The notes below the pieces were generated by a model. That model was not told the DNA's origin. It worked only from the letters and a program-made list of their open reading frames with translations, and did not search any database. From Aquimarina acroporae (GTDB lineage: Bacteria > Bacteroidota > Bacteroidia > Flavobacteriales > Flavobacteriaceae): a stretch of 64,000 nucleotides of DNA. The stretch is taken from positions 310,001 to 374,000 of the forward strand of contig NZ_JALPRE010000001.1 of assembly GCF_023195925.1 (NCBI RefSeq). Reading direction: 5' to 3'. This document shows positions 1-7,590 of the stretch, piece by piece; the first letter of the stretch is position 1; every line of letters begins with the position of its first letter. Both the position numbers and the translations under genes were made by a program.

Positions 1-202
1 TAATAAAAACCCGGTTATAGAAAACTGTTTGTTGCAAGTTTTCTATTTTTCTTCTTAAAATATTATTTTCTCGTATTAGTACTTGAAAAGGGTCAAAATT
101 GGGTGTTTGATGATTTATGTACAAATCATCTATAGTAACTTGAGTATGTCCCGAACCATAAGTTCCTTTTCCTCCTTTAAAAAAATAACTATTTGATCTC
201 AT
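1..202 (-). CDS. Partial gene at left edge, end of tail operon, unknown
   Basis: These are the first 67 codons of a gene that leaves the window at its left edge. The ATG (complement of 202-200) overlaps the TGA of the preceding gene as ATGA, so it continues the minus-strand tail operon. The visible protein starts MRSNSYFFKGGKGTYGSG, with a Gly-rich stretch near residues 9-18, and from about residue 45 a charged segment (RENNILRRKIENLQQ) that could begin a coiled coil. I do not recognise a family. Its place after the fibre genes suggests another fibre or fibre-accessory protein, but that rests on gene order only. Confidence 0.6.
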   Translation of the reverse strand, partial: MRSNSYFFKGGKGTYGSGHTQVTIDDLYINHQTPNFDPFQVLIRENNILRRKIENLQQTVFYNRVFI

Positions 203-714
203 GCTTGTGCGCTTTGTGAAACATCACCTAAAATTGGTCCTGGAAAAACTATATCTGACTCGATATCAAATTCGAAAATAACATTCTCATCTTCCTTGAT
301 GATCAGCGGTGGATTTAAATTATTTATGGCAGTCACTAACAATGTTTCTACAAAACTTATCCTTTGCAAGTTTCCCCGAACAGGTAATGCTATATCTTTC
401 TCAATGTTTATTGCATCTGCTCTTTCAAGCCTGCTTATTGCTTCAACTCCAACACCTCCACCAAACCTTAAAACCCCAAGATCGACAACTTTAATCTTAT
501 TATTTTGATTTATGACACTTGGACTATCTATACTTACCGTAGTACCATCTGAAAACGTTATTTGCTGATCTCCATTATCATTGACACTAACATTGGTGAC
601 CACTGCCCCACTATCTTGATGATGATAACTATCTATCAAGTCACAAAATTCTTGCTCTGTAGGCTTGTCACCAGTTTCAAAATAAGATTTAAGCGTTTCT
701 TTAGGCTGTTTCAT
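199..714 (-). CDS. Fibre/tip-associated protein with TGDKPT-LIDSY N-terminal motif
   Basis: A 171-aa protein with no signal peptide. The N-terminus (residues 8-31, LKSYFETGDKPTEQEF then LIDSY) matches a short motif (YFxTGDxPTxxxFxxLIDS) that I know from fibre-type and phage-tail-associated proteins of Bacteroidetes. The rest is beta-rich: a turn-rich segment DNGDQQITFSDGT, then a C-terminal half without recognisable motifs. It lies between the PKD-domain gene and the truncated gene at the left edge and overlaps the latter by 4 nt. A role in the distal fibre or tip, or in its trimerisation, is inference from motif and position. Confidence 0.55.
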   Translation of the reverse strand: MKQPKETLKSYFETGDKPTEQEFCDLIDSYHHQDSGAVVTNVSVNDNGDQQITFSDGTTVSIDSPSVINQNNKIKVVDLGVLRFGGGVGVEAISRLERADAINIEKDIALPVRGNLQRISFVETLLVTAINNLNPPLIIKEDENVIFEFDIESDIVFPGPILGDVSQSAQA

Positions 715-769
715 AGATTTATAAAATTTAAAAAGAAGTTGACATTTTAAATGCTGTTATCTTTTAGTT

Positions 770-1456
770 CTAATCCTCATCTTCGTCTTTTCTTTTTTCT
801 TTTCCTAGTACAGTTACTTTTACAATGTCTGAAATAACTTTTCCTTGATCATTAGTGACAGATAACTTGAACTCGTAATACCCTTTCTTTAAACCAGTAG
901 CAGTTGTGGTTAAGCTATTAGGATTTGTAATTCTCCCTCCGCTACCTTTAACTTTGGACCAGCTAACTGATTTTATCTCTCCTTTTGTTGGGTAAACATC
1001 TCCATTTAGATTCGTTTTATTACTAGGTAGTGTAATTGTTCTAGCTCTACCTGCATCTACCTTGGTAATCGAATCTTTTTTGAGAGCTTTATAGGCTTTT
1101 TTTAATTTTTCAAATTCTCTTTTAAGATCAGATACATCTTCATCTAATTCATCGGCAAGTTGTATATCGATTAGTAGAGATTTCAATTTTGACTTCAATT
1201 GAAAATCATTCAAAGGTTCATCAGCCTTCTTCGATTGTAGGGTTAGATTTTGTATCTTTTGTGTTAGCAATTTCTCTACTGTAGAAGGTTTTGAAGAAAT
1301 GTACTTTTCTTCAAGTCCCAAAAGTAAGTCGGGCTGTTCCACTTTTGCTTTAACAATTTTAGTCCCCTTAGGTAATGTTGAAGTATCGATTTCATAATCT
1401 TGGAAACCTATTATTATACCATTTTCGACCTCAAGAAAAACTTCTACTTTTTCCAT
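770..1456 (-). CDS. PKD/REJ-like Ig domain tail-associated protein
   Basis: A 228-aa protein in three parts. Residues 1-55 are a small beta region. Residues 60-135 are charged and helical (coiled-coil-like, with LKREFEKLKKAYKALKK). Residues 137-218 resemble a PKD/REJ-type Ig domain (VDAGRARTITLPSNKTNLNG, SWSKVKGSGG, TTTATGLKKGYYEFKLSVT, VKVTVL). Such domains usually mediate carbohydrate or surface binding. The start overlaps the end of the fibre gene by 13 nt, so the two are translationally coupled. I infer a fibre-tip adhesin or fibre partner. The acidic end (KDEDED) is not a secretion signal I recognise. Confidence 0.6.
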   Translation of the reverse strand: MEKVEVFLEVENGIIIGFQDYEIDTSTLPKGTKIVKAKVEQPDLLLGLEEKYISSKPSTVEKLLTQKIQNLTLQSKKADEPLNDFQLKSKLKSLLIDIQLADELDEDVSDLKREFEKLKKAYKALKKDSITKVDAGRARTITLPSNKTNLNGDVYPTKGEIKSVSWSKVKGSGGRITNPNSLTTTATGLKKGYYEFKLSVTNDQGKVISDIVKVTVLGKEKRKDEDED

Positions 1457-2934
1457 ATCCCTAAATAATTTATTCTAGCCGGAGCTCTATTTTCTGTATT
1501 ATTACATATAACTTCCACTAATCCTTTAGTATAATTTCTTCTCCATCTACAAAAGAAACTATCATTTCCATCAACATCTCCAGCAAAATCAATAGTTTGT
1601 ATAGATGGTAAGAATGCCACTAAATTAAAAATTGTATAACCTGTAGGAGGTCTTACTTCAACCAAATTTTTAGTATAATCTATAGCTATTGTATTTGCAG
1701 GACCACCACTTGAAAATCTAACTGTAGCACTGCCAGATGCAAATCGATAATTACTATTCATAAAATCCCGCACCCTACGTGCTGTCATAATCTTGGTATT
1801 ATCAGTACCCGCTATGGCCTCATTAAAGTCTGCCAATTCTGCGATACCTCTTCTCGCGGTAGTAGCGGTTCTATTATGTAGCTTTCTGGGAGTGATAAAA
1901 CGTGTATTATCTGTAGAGCCGTTGGTCTCAGTCTGTGTAGCAATTTCTGCCTTTCCTCGTACCGTCTCTGTGGCATTTGGGGTCAAAATACTATCTCTAG
2001 ACATACCTACATCGCCAGAAGTATTAATAACTAGTGCCCTTTCCTGATTAACTGTAACCTGAGGTAAATTTCTAAAACGTAAAAAACTGTTCGCCGCGTC
2101 TACATCTAGATTTCTTGCTGGTGATGTTACTCCAATTCCAACACGACCATCGGTCTGCACTCTAAACCTTTCTAGCCATGAAGCACCTCCTGATACCGAA
2201 CCTCCAATAGTAAACGCATCTCTGGAACTAAACTGGGCATTATCACCAACTTTTAATCTAAGCTCTGTTACATCTGATGCAGGCGTAAATTTACTCATGT
2301 AGACTTCATCAGTATTCGAAAATGTTCCTCTGAAATATAACCTGTTCCCTTCCTGCCCGGGAACCAAAGTTGGTTGATTTTCTCCTAAAACTAAATTACC
2401 GGTCATGGGTCTTGACCCGTTTCTTGGAAGATAATCTTGCTTTACATCATTAATCTCAGCATTTATATTTGCTATATCTGTAGATAGTGCAATAATCGTT
2501 TTAAGAGTAACCAATCCCGTAATAACAGTATTAGTTGGATCTGAAGGAGTAGTAACATATTGACCAACCCACTCTTCGTATACTCTTTTGGGTTGACCAT
2601 CTGCATACTCTAAGCTACCAGTATTCTTTCGTAAATCCAAGATTTCTACATTGGGTCTCTTGGCTCCATTAAATTTTAACCGAAGTAGTTCTGGTTTAGT
2701 AACGGTAAATGCATTACCTGTTTGTGCATTTATTTCTTCTCTTGGAATTGTTGTAACTATCCAACCATCTTCGCTATTACTAGCCTCTTTAACCAAATAG
2801 TTTTGGTTTGGATCGATACCCCACTGACCTAATAAAGCTTCCAGCATATCATCAGCATATGCTCTTTGCAAGTGAATCAAGGTTTCCTGTTCAAGAGGAA
2901 ATCCTCCTTTATGTCCAAAATTGACTCTTTTCAT
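1444..2934 (-). CDS. Tail fibre protein
   Basis: A 496-aa protein built like a phage tail fibre. The N-terminal part would anchor it to the baseplate. The middle contains DGRVGIGVTSPARNLDV, a turn motif common in Bacteroidetes fibre and adhesin shafts. Residues about 325-395 hold two copies of the phage fibre repeat (RGKAEIATQTETNGSTDN-TRFITPRKL, then RRGIAELADFNEAIAGTDN-TKIMTARRV), the pattern of P2 gpH and T4 gp37-like shafts. The C-terminus (about 400-496) would be the receptor-binding tip. It overlaps the gpI-like gene by 4 nt and the PKD gene by 13 nt. Its role is to fix target specificity. Confidence 0.8.
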   Translation of the reverse strand: MKRVNFGHKGGFPLEQETLIHLQRAYADDMLEALLGQWGIDPNQNYLVKEASNSEDGWIVTTIPREEINAQTGNAFTVTKPELLRLKFNGAKRPNVEILDLRKNTGSLEYADGQPKRVYEEWVGQYVTTPSDPTNTVITGLVTLKTIIALSTDIANINAEINDVKQDYLPRNGSRPMTGNLVLGENQPTLVPGQEGNRLYFRGTFSNTDEVYMSKFTPASDVTELRLKVGDNAQFSSRDAFTIGGSVSGGASWLERFRVQTDGRVGIGVTSPARNLDVDAANSFLRFRNLPQVTVNQERALVINTSGDVGMSRDSILTPNATETVRGKAEIATQTETNGSTDNTRFITPRKLHNRTATTARRGIAELADFNEAIAGTDNTKIMTARRVRDFMNSNYRFASGSATVRFSSGGPANTIAIDYTKNLVEVRPPTGYTIFNLVAFLPSIQTIDFAGDVDGNDSFFCRWRRNYTKGLVEVICNNTENRAPARINYLGIWKK

Positions 2935-3680
2935 TCTTCTTCGGTTTTAACTAAGGGTGCTTCTGTATTTGTGTACATATATCTTCTTGTTTCATAACTT
3001 TTGGCAACTAATTTGTAAAAATTAACCACCTTGTGAAATCTTGGAGTAAGTATTTTAACAGCATCTGGATGAGTGGTATACGGATGTCCCAATTCAAAAC
3101 TTAATTTGTTATCTATATTCTGCAACATCAAGTTTTTCTTACTAGGTTGTACCACAGCATCACTTAATGATTTTATCTCATTTAAAATGGAATCTTTTGA
3201 TTCTAAGATGTCTGAAGGAATATTAATTCTAAAATTGAAATACTCTGTACTGCTTAAATCTAAATCGCTGGATAAATAAAGGAAGTAGTTAAATTCTCTC
3301 TGATTATCATCTGGATTATTGGTGTAAATTAAAATAGGATCATATCCTGCTTCTATTTCGCTATTGGTATACAAATACTGTACTGTAGGGCGATCTGCAT
3401 CATCTATAAAAATGAGTCCGTTTTGAGCTTTTTGACTCGTAAAAGGATATCTCTTATATTCTCTACCTTTATTAAAAAGTTCGTTTAAGACCTTTTCCAT
3501 ATAAATAACCTGCCCATTGTGCTGCATCTTATACAAAGTATCGTCATAAGAATCGCTTAAGGGTTTAAGAAGCACTTGCAACCACAATGCATGTTTCCTC
3601 CTTTTTAATATTGGAGGAAGTAACATGAGTAAGGTACGCTTCCAATCAATGGTTGTATATTTTGGATATGGATTTTCCAT
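2931..3680 (-). CDS. Baseplate gpI-like (tail protein I position) protein
   Basis: A 249-aa soluble protein without obvious motifs. It lies between the baseplate J-like gene and the fibre gene, the slot of P2 gpI, which bridges the baseplate wedge and the fibre. The N-terminus (about 12-45, WKRTLLMLLPPILKRRKHALW) is basic and helical, recalling the N-terminus of gpI-type proteins. The centre is beta-rich with many Tyr and Asn. The ATG lies 5 nt beyond the J-like stop and the end overlaps the fibre ATG by 4 nt. The assignment comes from position and size, not strong sequence similarity. Confidence 0.5.
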   Translation of the reverse strand: MENPYPKYTTIDWKRTLLMLLPPILKRRKHALWLQVLLKPLSDSYDDTLYKMQHNGQVIYMEKVLNELFNKGREYKRYPFTSQKAQNGLIFIDDADRPTVQYLYTNSEIEAGYDPILIYTNNPDDNQREFNYFLYLSSDLDLSSTEYFNFRINIPSDILESKDSILNEIKSLSDAVVQPSKKNLMLQNIDNKLSFELGHPYTTHPDAVKILTPRFHKVVNFYKLVAKSYETRRYMYTNTEAPLVKTEEE

Positions 3681-3685
3681 AAAGA

Positions 3686-4663
3686 TTACAGATTAAAGCT
3701 TGGATCAGTTTGTAAATTGTAGGGATAATAAGTTACATAAATCCCTTCATCATTACTGGTATCAAAATTTGTATTGAAATATCCAGAAGTTGGCACAAAA
3801 AAAGAGGTCTCCTTTCTCATATCAGTATCATCATAAACTGTATTACCGGTCGAAAAGTCTTGATTAAACGCAGCTATTTTAACCTGTCTTAAAATAGGTA
3901 ATTGAACACCCTCTACGTTTTGAACTCTGTCTATCAAAAAAGTGGGTACAAATGCACCATTGAACTCAAGATTCCTTAAGTAATCTCTAATAATATCTTC
4001 TACTGGTTTAATCGAAGAATTACTTATTAATGCGCCAGCATTCACACCTTCGGTATAGATCACCAAGGGATCTACGTATACCTCCATTACAATACGTATT
4101 TTATCTCCTGCTGTAGATATGATACGGAGTTGGGTCCCTGCATCTTTTATTTCATTCATAAAGGCAATAAATGGTAGTTTCTCACCTGTGGTCAATTGCG
4201 AAGGAACTCCGCCTACTTCTTTGGCAACCTTTATAGTTACAATTCCTACTTGATTGTAATAATATTCTTTAATTAATTCTTCGGTATTTTGAGTTACATC
4301 ATCATCTCCAGAAAACACATCACTAAACAATCGTTCTGATATAGCGCAATATTTAATCAGTTTTGCCGCTTCTACATCTGCTATGCCGTCTGTATTGAAA
4401 CGAAAATAACCATCTTCCCAGATCAAATCTGCACCAGGAATATAGCTAAAGGCTTGCTCGCGATACCAGTTTAAGGTGTGAGGTCTAGACAATAAAGCAT
4501 TGCGTTCTACAATATTTTCGTGTAACCAAATTGCTGTAGAAACAACAAATACCCATAACCTCCATATGGCTGATTTGGACGTGCTATTTAGAGCGTCAAG
4601 CTCAAAATATTTTTCCTTTTCTGTAAAAATGACCTGTTGTATTTCTGCTATTGTACGAGCCAT
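3686..4663 (-). CDS. Baseplate J-like wedge protein
   Basis: A 325-aa protein resembling the baseplate J family (P2 gpJ, Mu gp47). It has a long N-terminal helical region, a middle with a GxIxxGxK-like segment (GVPSQLTTGEKLPFIAF), and a C-terminal domain containing ALISNSSIKPVEDIIRDYL followed by GAFVPTFLIDRVQNVEGV, close to the usual C-terminal J motif (V...I..yl..l.f.....s.l...i..v.GV). In contractile tails this protein links wedges around the hub and triggers sheath contraction. It sits between the LysM-like and gpI-like genes, as in P2-type clusters. Confidence 0.7.
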   Translation of the reverse strand: MARTIAEIQQVIFTEKEKYFELDALNSTSKSAIWRLWVFVVSTAIWLHENIVERNALLSRPHTLNWYREQAFSYIPGADLIWEDGYFRFNTDGIADVEAAKLIKYCAISERLFSDVFSGDDDVTQNTEELIKEYYYNQVGIVTIKVAKEVGGVPSQLTTGEKLPFIAFMNEIKDAGTQLRIISTAGDKIRIVMEVYVDPLVIYTEGVNAGALISNSSIKPVEDIIRDYLRNLEFNGAFVPTFLIDRVQNVEGVQLPILRQVKIAAFNQDFSTGNTVYDDTDMRKETSFFVPTSGYFNTNFDTSNDEGIYVTYYPYNLQTDPSFNL

Positions 4664-4688
4664 ACTATAATTTTATACTTTAGAATTA

Positions 4689-5024
4689 CTACTCTTCTTC
4701 TTGATTAGATTCTGGACATACAATGAAGTCATCATCAATGACCATATACCCGATACCATCAGGTTGATCCTCAACTTCAAGTAATTTTAGATCTTCTCTA
4801 GAAATACCATTTGCCGGACGTATATTTCGCGACAAATAAAAAGCCTTAATATCTCTTCTAACCGGAGCACTGTTAATTTCTAAATCTTCATAAACAGATA
4901 TATCTCTATCTACTCGGTGAAAGTCATTATCGGCTAATAGGCTAAATATACCTTCTATACCTCCGTACTCCTGTAAGGACATATCAAAAATGGTCTGATT
5001 TTCTTGTGGTTTAATAGTTGCCAT
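4689..5024 (-). CDS. LysM-like tail protein (gpX/gp53 type)
   Basis: A 111-aa protein from the ATG at 5024 (an upstream ATG at 5033 adds three residues and a larger overlap). Residues 2-35 (ATIKPQENQTIFDMSLQEYG then GIFSLLADN) match the LysM-like module of tail proteins such as P2 gpX and some baseplate proteins, where the pattern is Q(T/S)xFDxAxQxxG...L. In tails this domain helps pin the hub or wedge and may contact peptidoglycan. It overlaps the gp25/gp46-like gene by 14 nt. The acidic C-terminus (ESNQEEE) is unremarkable. Confidence 0.6.
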   Translation of the reverse strand: MATIKPQENQTIFDMSLQEYGGIEGIFSLLADNDFHRVDRDISVYEDLEINSAPVRRDIKAFYLSRNIRPANGISREDLKLLEVEDQPDGIGYMVIDDDFIVCPESNQEEE

Positions 5025-5298
5025 CGATAACAATATTCTCTATATTGGATACATCAATGATCTTCACATTGAAGTTATCATGAATAAGTTGTTTTTCTAT
5101 TTCAGATTCAAGCCTTAATCTATTCACTGTGGTATTACCTTTAAGGTAATCTGCAATACCCACTCCCAAAAGAGGAAATTCTTTATAGGCTCCTTTATGA
5201 GACAGTAATATATGTTCAACACTTTGTTGACTCGACTCTCCAATTTTAAAGTCCCCGTCCTCTATCTCTATATCATTATTTATGATAAAATCATCCAT
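5011..5298 (-). CDS. gp25/gp46-like baseplate wedge protein
   Basis: A 95-aa protein with the pattern of small wedge proteins (P2 gpW, T4 gp25, Mu gp46). It has an acidic start, then GDFKIGESSQQSVEHILLSHKG, then FPLLGVGIADYLKG, then a helical region with RLESEIEKQLIHDN. The short wedge protein nucleates sheath polymerisation at the baseplate. It lies between the PAAR-like tip gene and the LysM-like gene. The 99-nt gap upstream (5299-5397) contains no gene that I can support. Confidence 0.65.
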   Translation of the reverse strand: MDDFIINNDIEIEDGDFKIGESSQQSVEHILLSHKGAYKEFPLLGVGIADYLKGNTTVNRLRLESEIEKQLIHDNFNVKIIDVSNIENIVIDGNY

Positions 5299-5397
5299 TG
5301 CTAAACATTTAAATTCTTTATAAAAATATTTGAAAGTGCAAGAGATATCAAGATTTTTACCAAGGCCTTCCTGTGTTTGCAGTAGATTTACAAAAGG

Positions 5398-5712
5398 TTA
5401 CTTTGGTTTTACAATGCCTCCAACAGTGCAAGGAATAGTTGATGACTTCAAAAGAGCCTTCGATCCTCCTATATTAACATCAGGTTTAGTGGCTAGCCAA
5501 TTTGTTACCACCGGAGCACACGGACCGCTAAGAACATTACATGTTCCAAAAGTTGGGATATTAGCACCTACATTCTTATCGGTTTCGTTGGCACAAGATT
5601 GACTTTCTATATTAACTTGTTTTCCATTCGTAGTGGTTAAATTTGCCGGTGCACTTCCTTGATTGCATTCAAGTTGATCTCCACCTCTCAAATATTCTGT
5701 TGATGCTGTCAT
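5398..5712 (-). CDS. DUF4280 PAAR-like spike tip protein
   Basis: A 104-aa protein with the DUF4280 (PAAR-like) layout: Cys near the start (LECNQGSAPANL), PTFGTCNVLSGPC, a W, then VNIGGSKALLKSSTIPC and VGGIV at the end. Conserved Cys residues replace the His/Cys metal ligands of classic PAAR proteins. PAAR proteins sharpen the spike and may carry effectors. Here the gene directly follows the spike gene (5 nt apart). P2 and R-pyocins use the tip of the spike protein itself, so a separate tip protein is more like T6SS and eCIS machines. Confidence 0.75.
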   Translation of the reverse strand: MTASTEYLRGGDQLECNQGSAPANLTTTNGKQVNIESQSCANETDKNVGANIPTFGTCNVLSGPCAPVVTNWLATKPDVNIGGSKALLKSSTIPCTVGGIVKPK

Positions 5713-5717
5713 AGTTT

Positions 5718-6647
5718 TTAATTTATATTTACACTACTACCAGAAATATTAACTGATCCTGTTGCGTCTATATTGATATTAGACCCACTTTTTAAAGTTA
5801 CTCCTGCATTTTTATCAATACTTATTTCATCTGCACTACCATCGGTACTGATAGAGGCTTTATCTTTTTCAATTACTGCTGTACAACCATCAGTAACTTC
5901 GATGGTGACTTTGTCTTTATTAAGTTTCGTAGACAGAGTTTCTTCTTCGTTCTCTAGAAAACTTACATTTAGATTTTCATGATCTGCGTGTACCGTAGCT
6001 CTTGGTTTTTCATCATCATCCAAAAAAGTAATATCAAGATTATCTTTCACGTAATTCACTTCCGAAAGTATCTTTTGAGGTGAACTCTCATCATTCTCTT
6101 TTGGTTGCAAGAATTTAATATTGAGTTGCTCTTTATTGATATGAGTTTCAAAAAGATCACCAAATTTCATATCAAAAGTATTGGCATTAAAGTCTACTTC
6201 GAAATATTCTGGTTCCTGGTTTCCACTCTGCCCATTGTTATCTTGAGGTTTCCTAATTCTCAAAATTACTCGGTCTATTTCTGAAAATTTAGACACATAG
6301 GTCTTTGCGTCGTTATTATCTATGATAGACACCAAAACCCAACTCCCTACTCTAGGGATAACAATAACACCTTCCTCTGCCCCATTAACATTGGCTCGTA
6401 AACGCACATTATGCAATTCGACTTTTGCTCCGTTAGCACCTAAGTTATTTTTATTCGTTGTTTTACCCGAAATTTCATTAATTACGTCATCATATAAATT
6501 TGAGGAAAGTAAAACCCTTACAGAAATAACATATTCTTTTTTACCATCTGCTTCTACCGGAGTATTTTGGGAAACGATAGCCGGGAAAGTAGACGTTTTA
6601 TCACCTTGTATTGCTATTTCCTTTATGATTTCGCCAATTTCACTCAT
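5718..6647 (-). CDS. Tail spike protein (gpV/VgrG C-terminal type)
   Basis: A 309-aa spike. Residues about 30-140 look like an OB-fold (KKEYVISVRVLL, NVNGAEEGVIVIPRVGSWVLV). From about 165 to the end come short repeats of a trimeric beta-helix (HINKEQLNIKFL, DHENLNVSFL, NKDKVTIEVTD, EKDKASISTD, ending DATGSVNISGSSVNIN), the needle type of T4 gp5, VgrG and P2 gpV. It would pierce the target envelope, capped by the DUF4280 protein encoded next. It is the first gene of the left tail transcription unit and diverges from the gene at 6832. Confidence 0.8.
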   Translation of the reverse strand: MSEIGEIIKEIAIQGDKTSTFPAIVSQNTPVEADGKKEYVISVRVLLSSNLYDDVINEISGKTTNKNNLGANGAKVELHNVRLRANVNGAEEGVIVIPRVGSWVLVSIIDNNDAKTYVSKFSEIDRVILRIRKPQDNNGQSGNQEPEYFEVDFNANTFDMKFGDLFETHINKEQLNIKFLQPKENDESSPQKILSEVNYVKDNLDITFLDDDEKPRATVHADHENLNVSFLENEEETLSTKLNKDKVTIEVTDGCTAVIEKDKASISTDGSADEISIDKNAGVTLKSGSNINIDATGSVNISGSSVNIN

Positions 6648-6831
6648 ATACCGTTTTTTGCAATATTTAAACTAATAGTTACTAAATAACGATAATTGAA
6701 ATAGGAATCAAAGCATCTCATATAGCTAATGCAATAGCTTCAATACTTTTAAAGTGATTCATTTTTCCTAAATGTTTTTTTAGTTCACATTTTTGGCATT
6801 AAATTTGAATTCTTTAAAGAAACTTAAAACC

Positions 6832-7590
6832 ATGAATCGATTATACCTACTACTCATAACCCTTTTAATCTGCAGTTCAGTATTTGCTCAAAATATTGGA
6901 ACAAAAAGAGATAGCATTCTAAACTCCCTTGATGATTTACGAAGCGAAATCAAAACAAAATTTGATAATGGAGAAAAAAAGCGTGTCTACTATTACAACA
7001 ACAATAATGAATTTGTAAGCGTAGCCAATTTTTCTGAAGATGGAAAAATATATTCTATTTATAGTTTGGATAAAGGAATAAAAAAAGAGTATTTAAAATT
7101 TTACTCGGATTCAGGATCGATAAAAGAACATTCTTATTACCACAGTAATAAAAAAATTAAATTGAAGATTTTTTATGATCAATTCAAAAATATAGAATCT
7201 ACCTATTTTTATTCCCCAGAGGGAAAACAACGGTTTGAAATTATATTTGACCTTGTAAATGGAGGTTACAGTAAACGGATATTCGATTCAAATGGAAATC
7301 TAAGAAAAAAAATTACTTACGATAAAGGAATACAATATATTTCTTATGAATACAATGGTAAAACTCATGGGTGGATTACTACTATAGATTCAGAAGGAAA
7401 AGAAACTAAAGAAAAGTTCATGAACCAAGGGTTTCCCTCAGAGTTCTACGAAGGATGGGAAAAAATTATTATGGACTATGATAAAATTCCTGAATACGAA
7501 AAACAGTTGGAAGCAGAATTAACGAAATATGGTATTACATTGAATAATTCTACGGGTAAAGGAAAAAAGGTATTAATTGAACAAAATTAA
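6832..7590 (+). CDS. Secreted MORN-like repeat protein inside the tail cluster
   Basis: A 252-aa protein from the ATG at 6832, chosen because it gives a clean signal peptide (MNRLYLLLITLLICSSVFAQ). The mature part has YWTD/MORN-like beta repeats (VYYYNNNNEFVSVANF, IYSIYSLDKGIKKEY, KRIFDSNGNLRKKITYDKG) typical of exported Bacteroidetes antitoxin-like or surface proteins. It runs against the tail genes: its TAA at 7588-7590 abuts the stop of the gpD-like gene at 7591. A TAnnTTTG box (6800-6807) lies just upstream. It may be a moron, an immunity protein or an unrelated insertion; the function is unknown. Confidence 0.7.
   Translation: MNRLYLLLITLLICSSVFAQNIGTKRDSILNSLDDLRSEIKTKFDNGEKKRVYYYNNNNEFVSVANFSEDGKIYSIYSLDKGIKKEYLKFYSDSGSIKEHSYYHSNKKIKLKIFYDQFKNIESTYFYSPEGKQRFEIIFDLVNGGYSKRIFDSNGNLRKKITYDKGIQYISYEYNGKTHGWITTIDSEGKETKEKFMNQGFPSEFYEGWEKIIMDYDKIPEYEKQLEAELTKYGITLNNSTGKGKKVLIEQN

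Noticed and set aside
5330-5602. Plus-strand ORF of 90 codons opposite the PAAR-like gene
   Set aside because: It is the antisense of the DUF4280 gene, which has clear family motifs and the right place in the operon.
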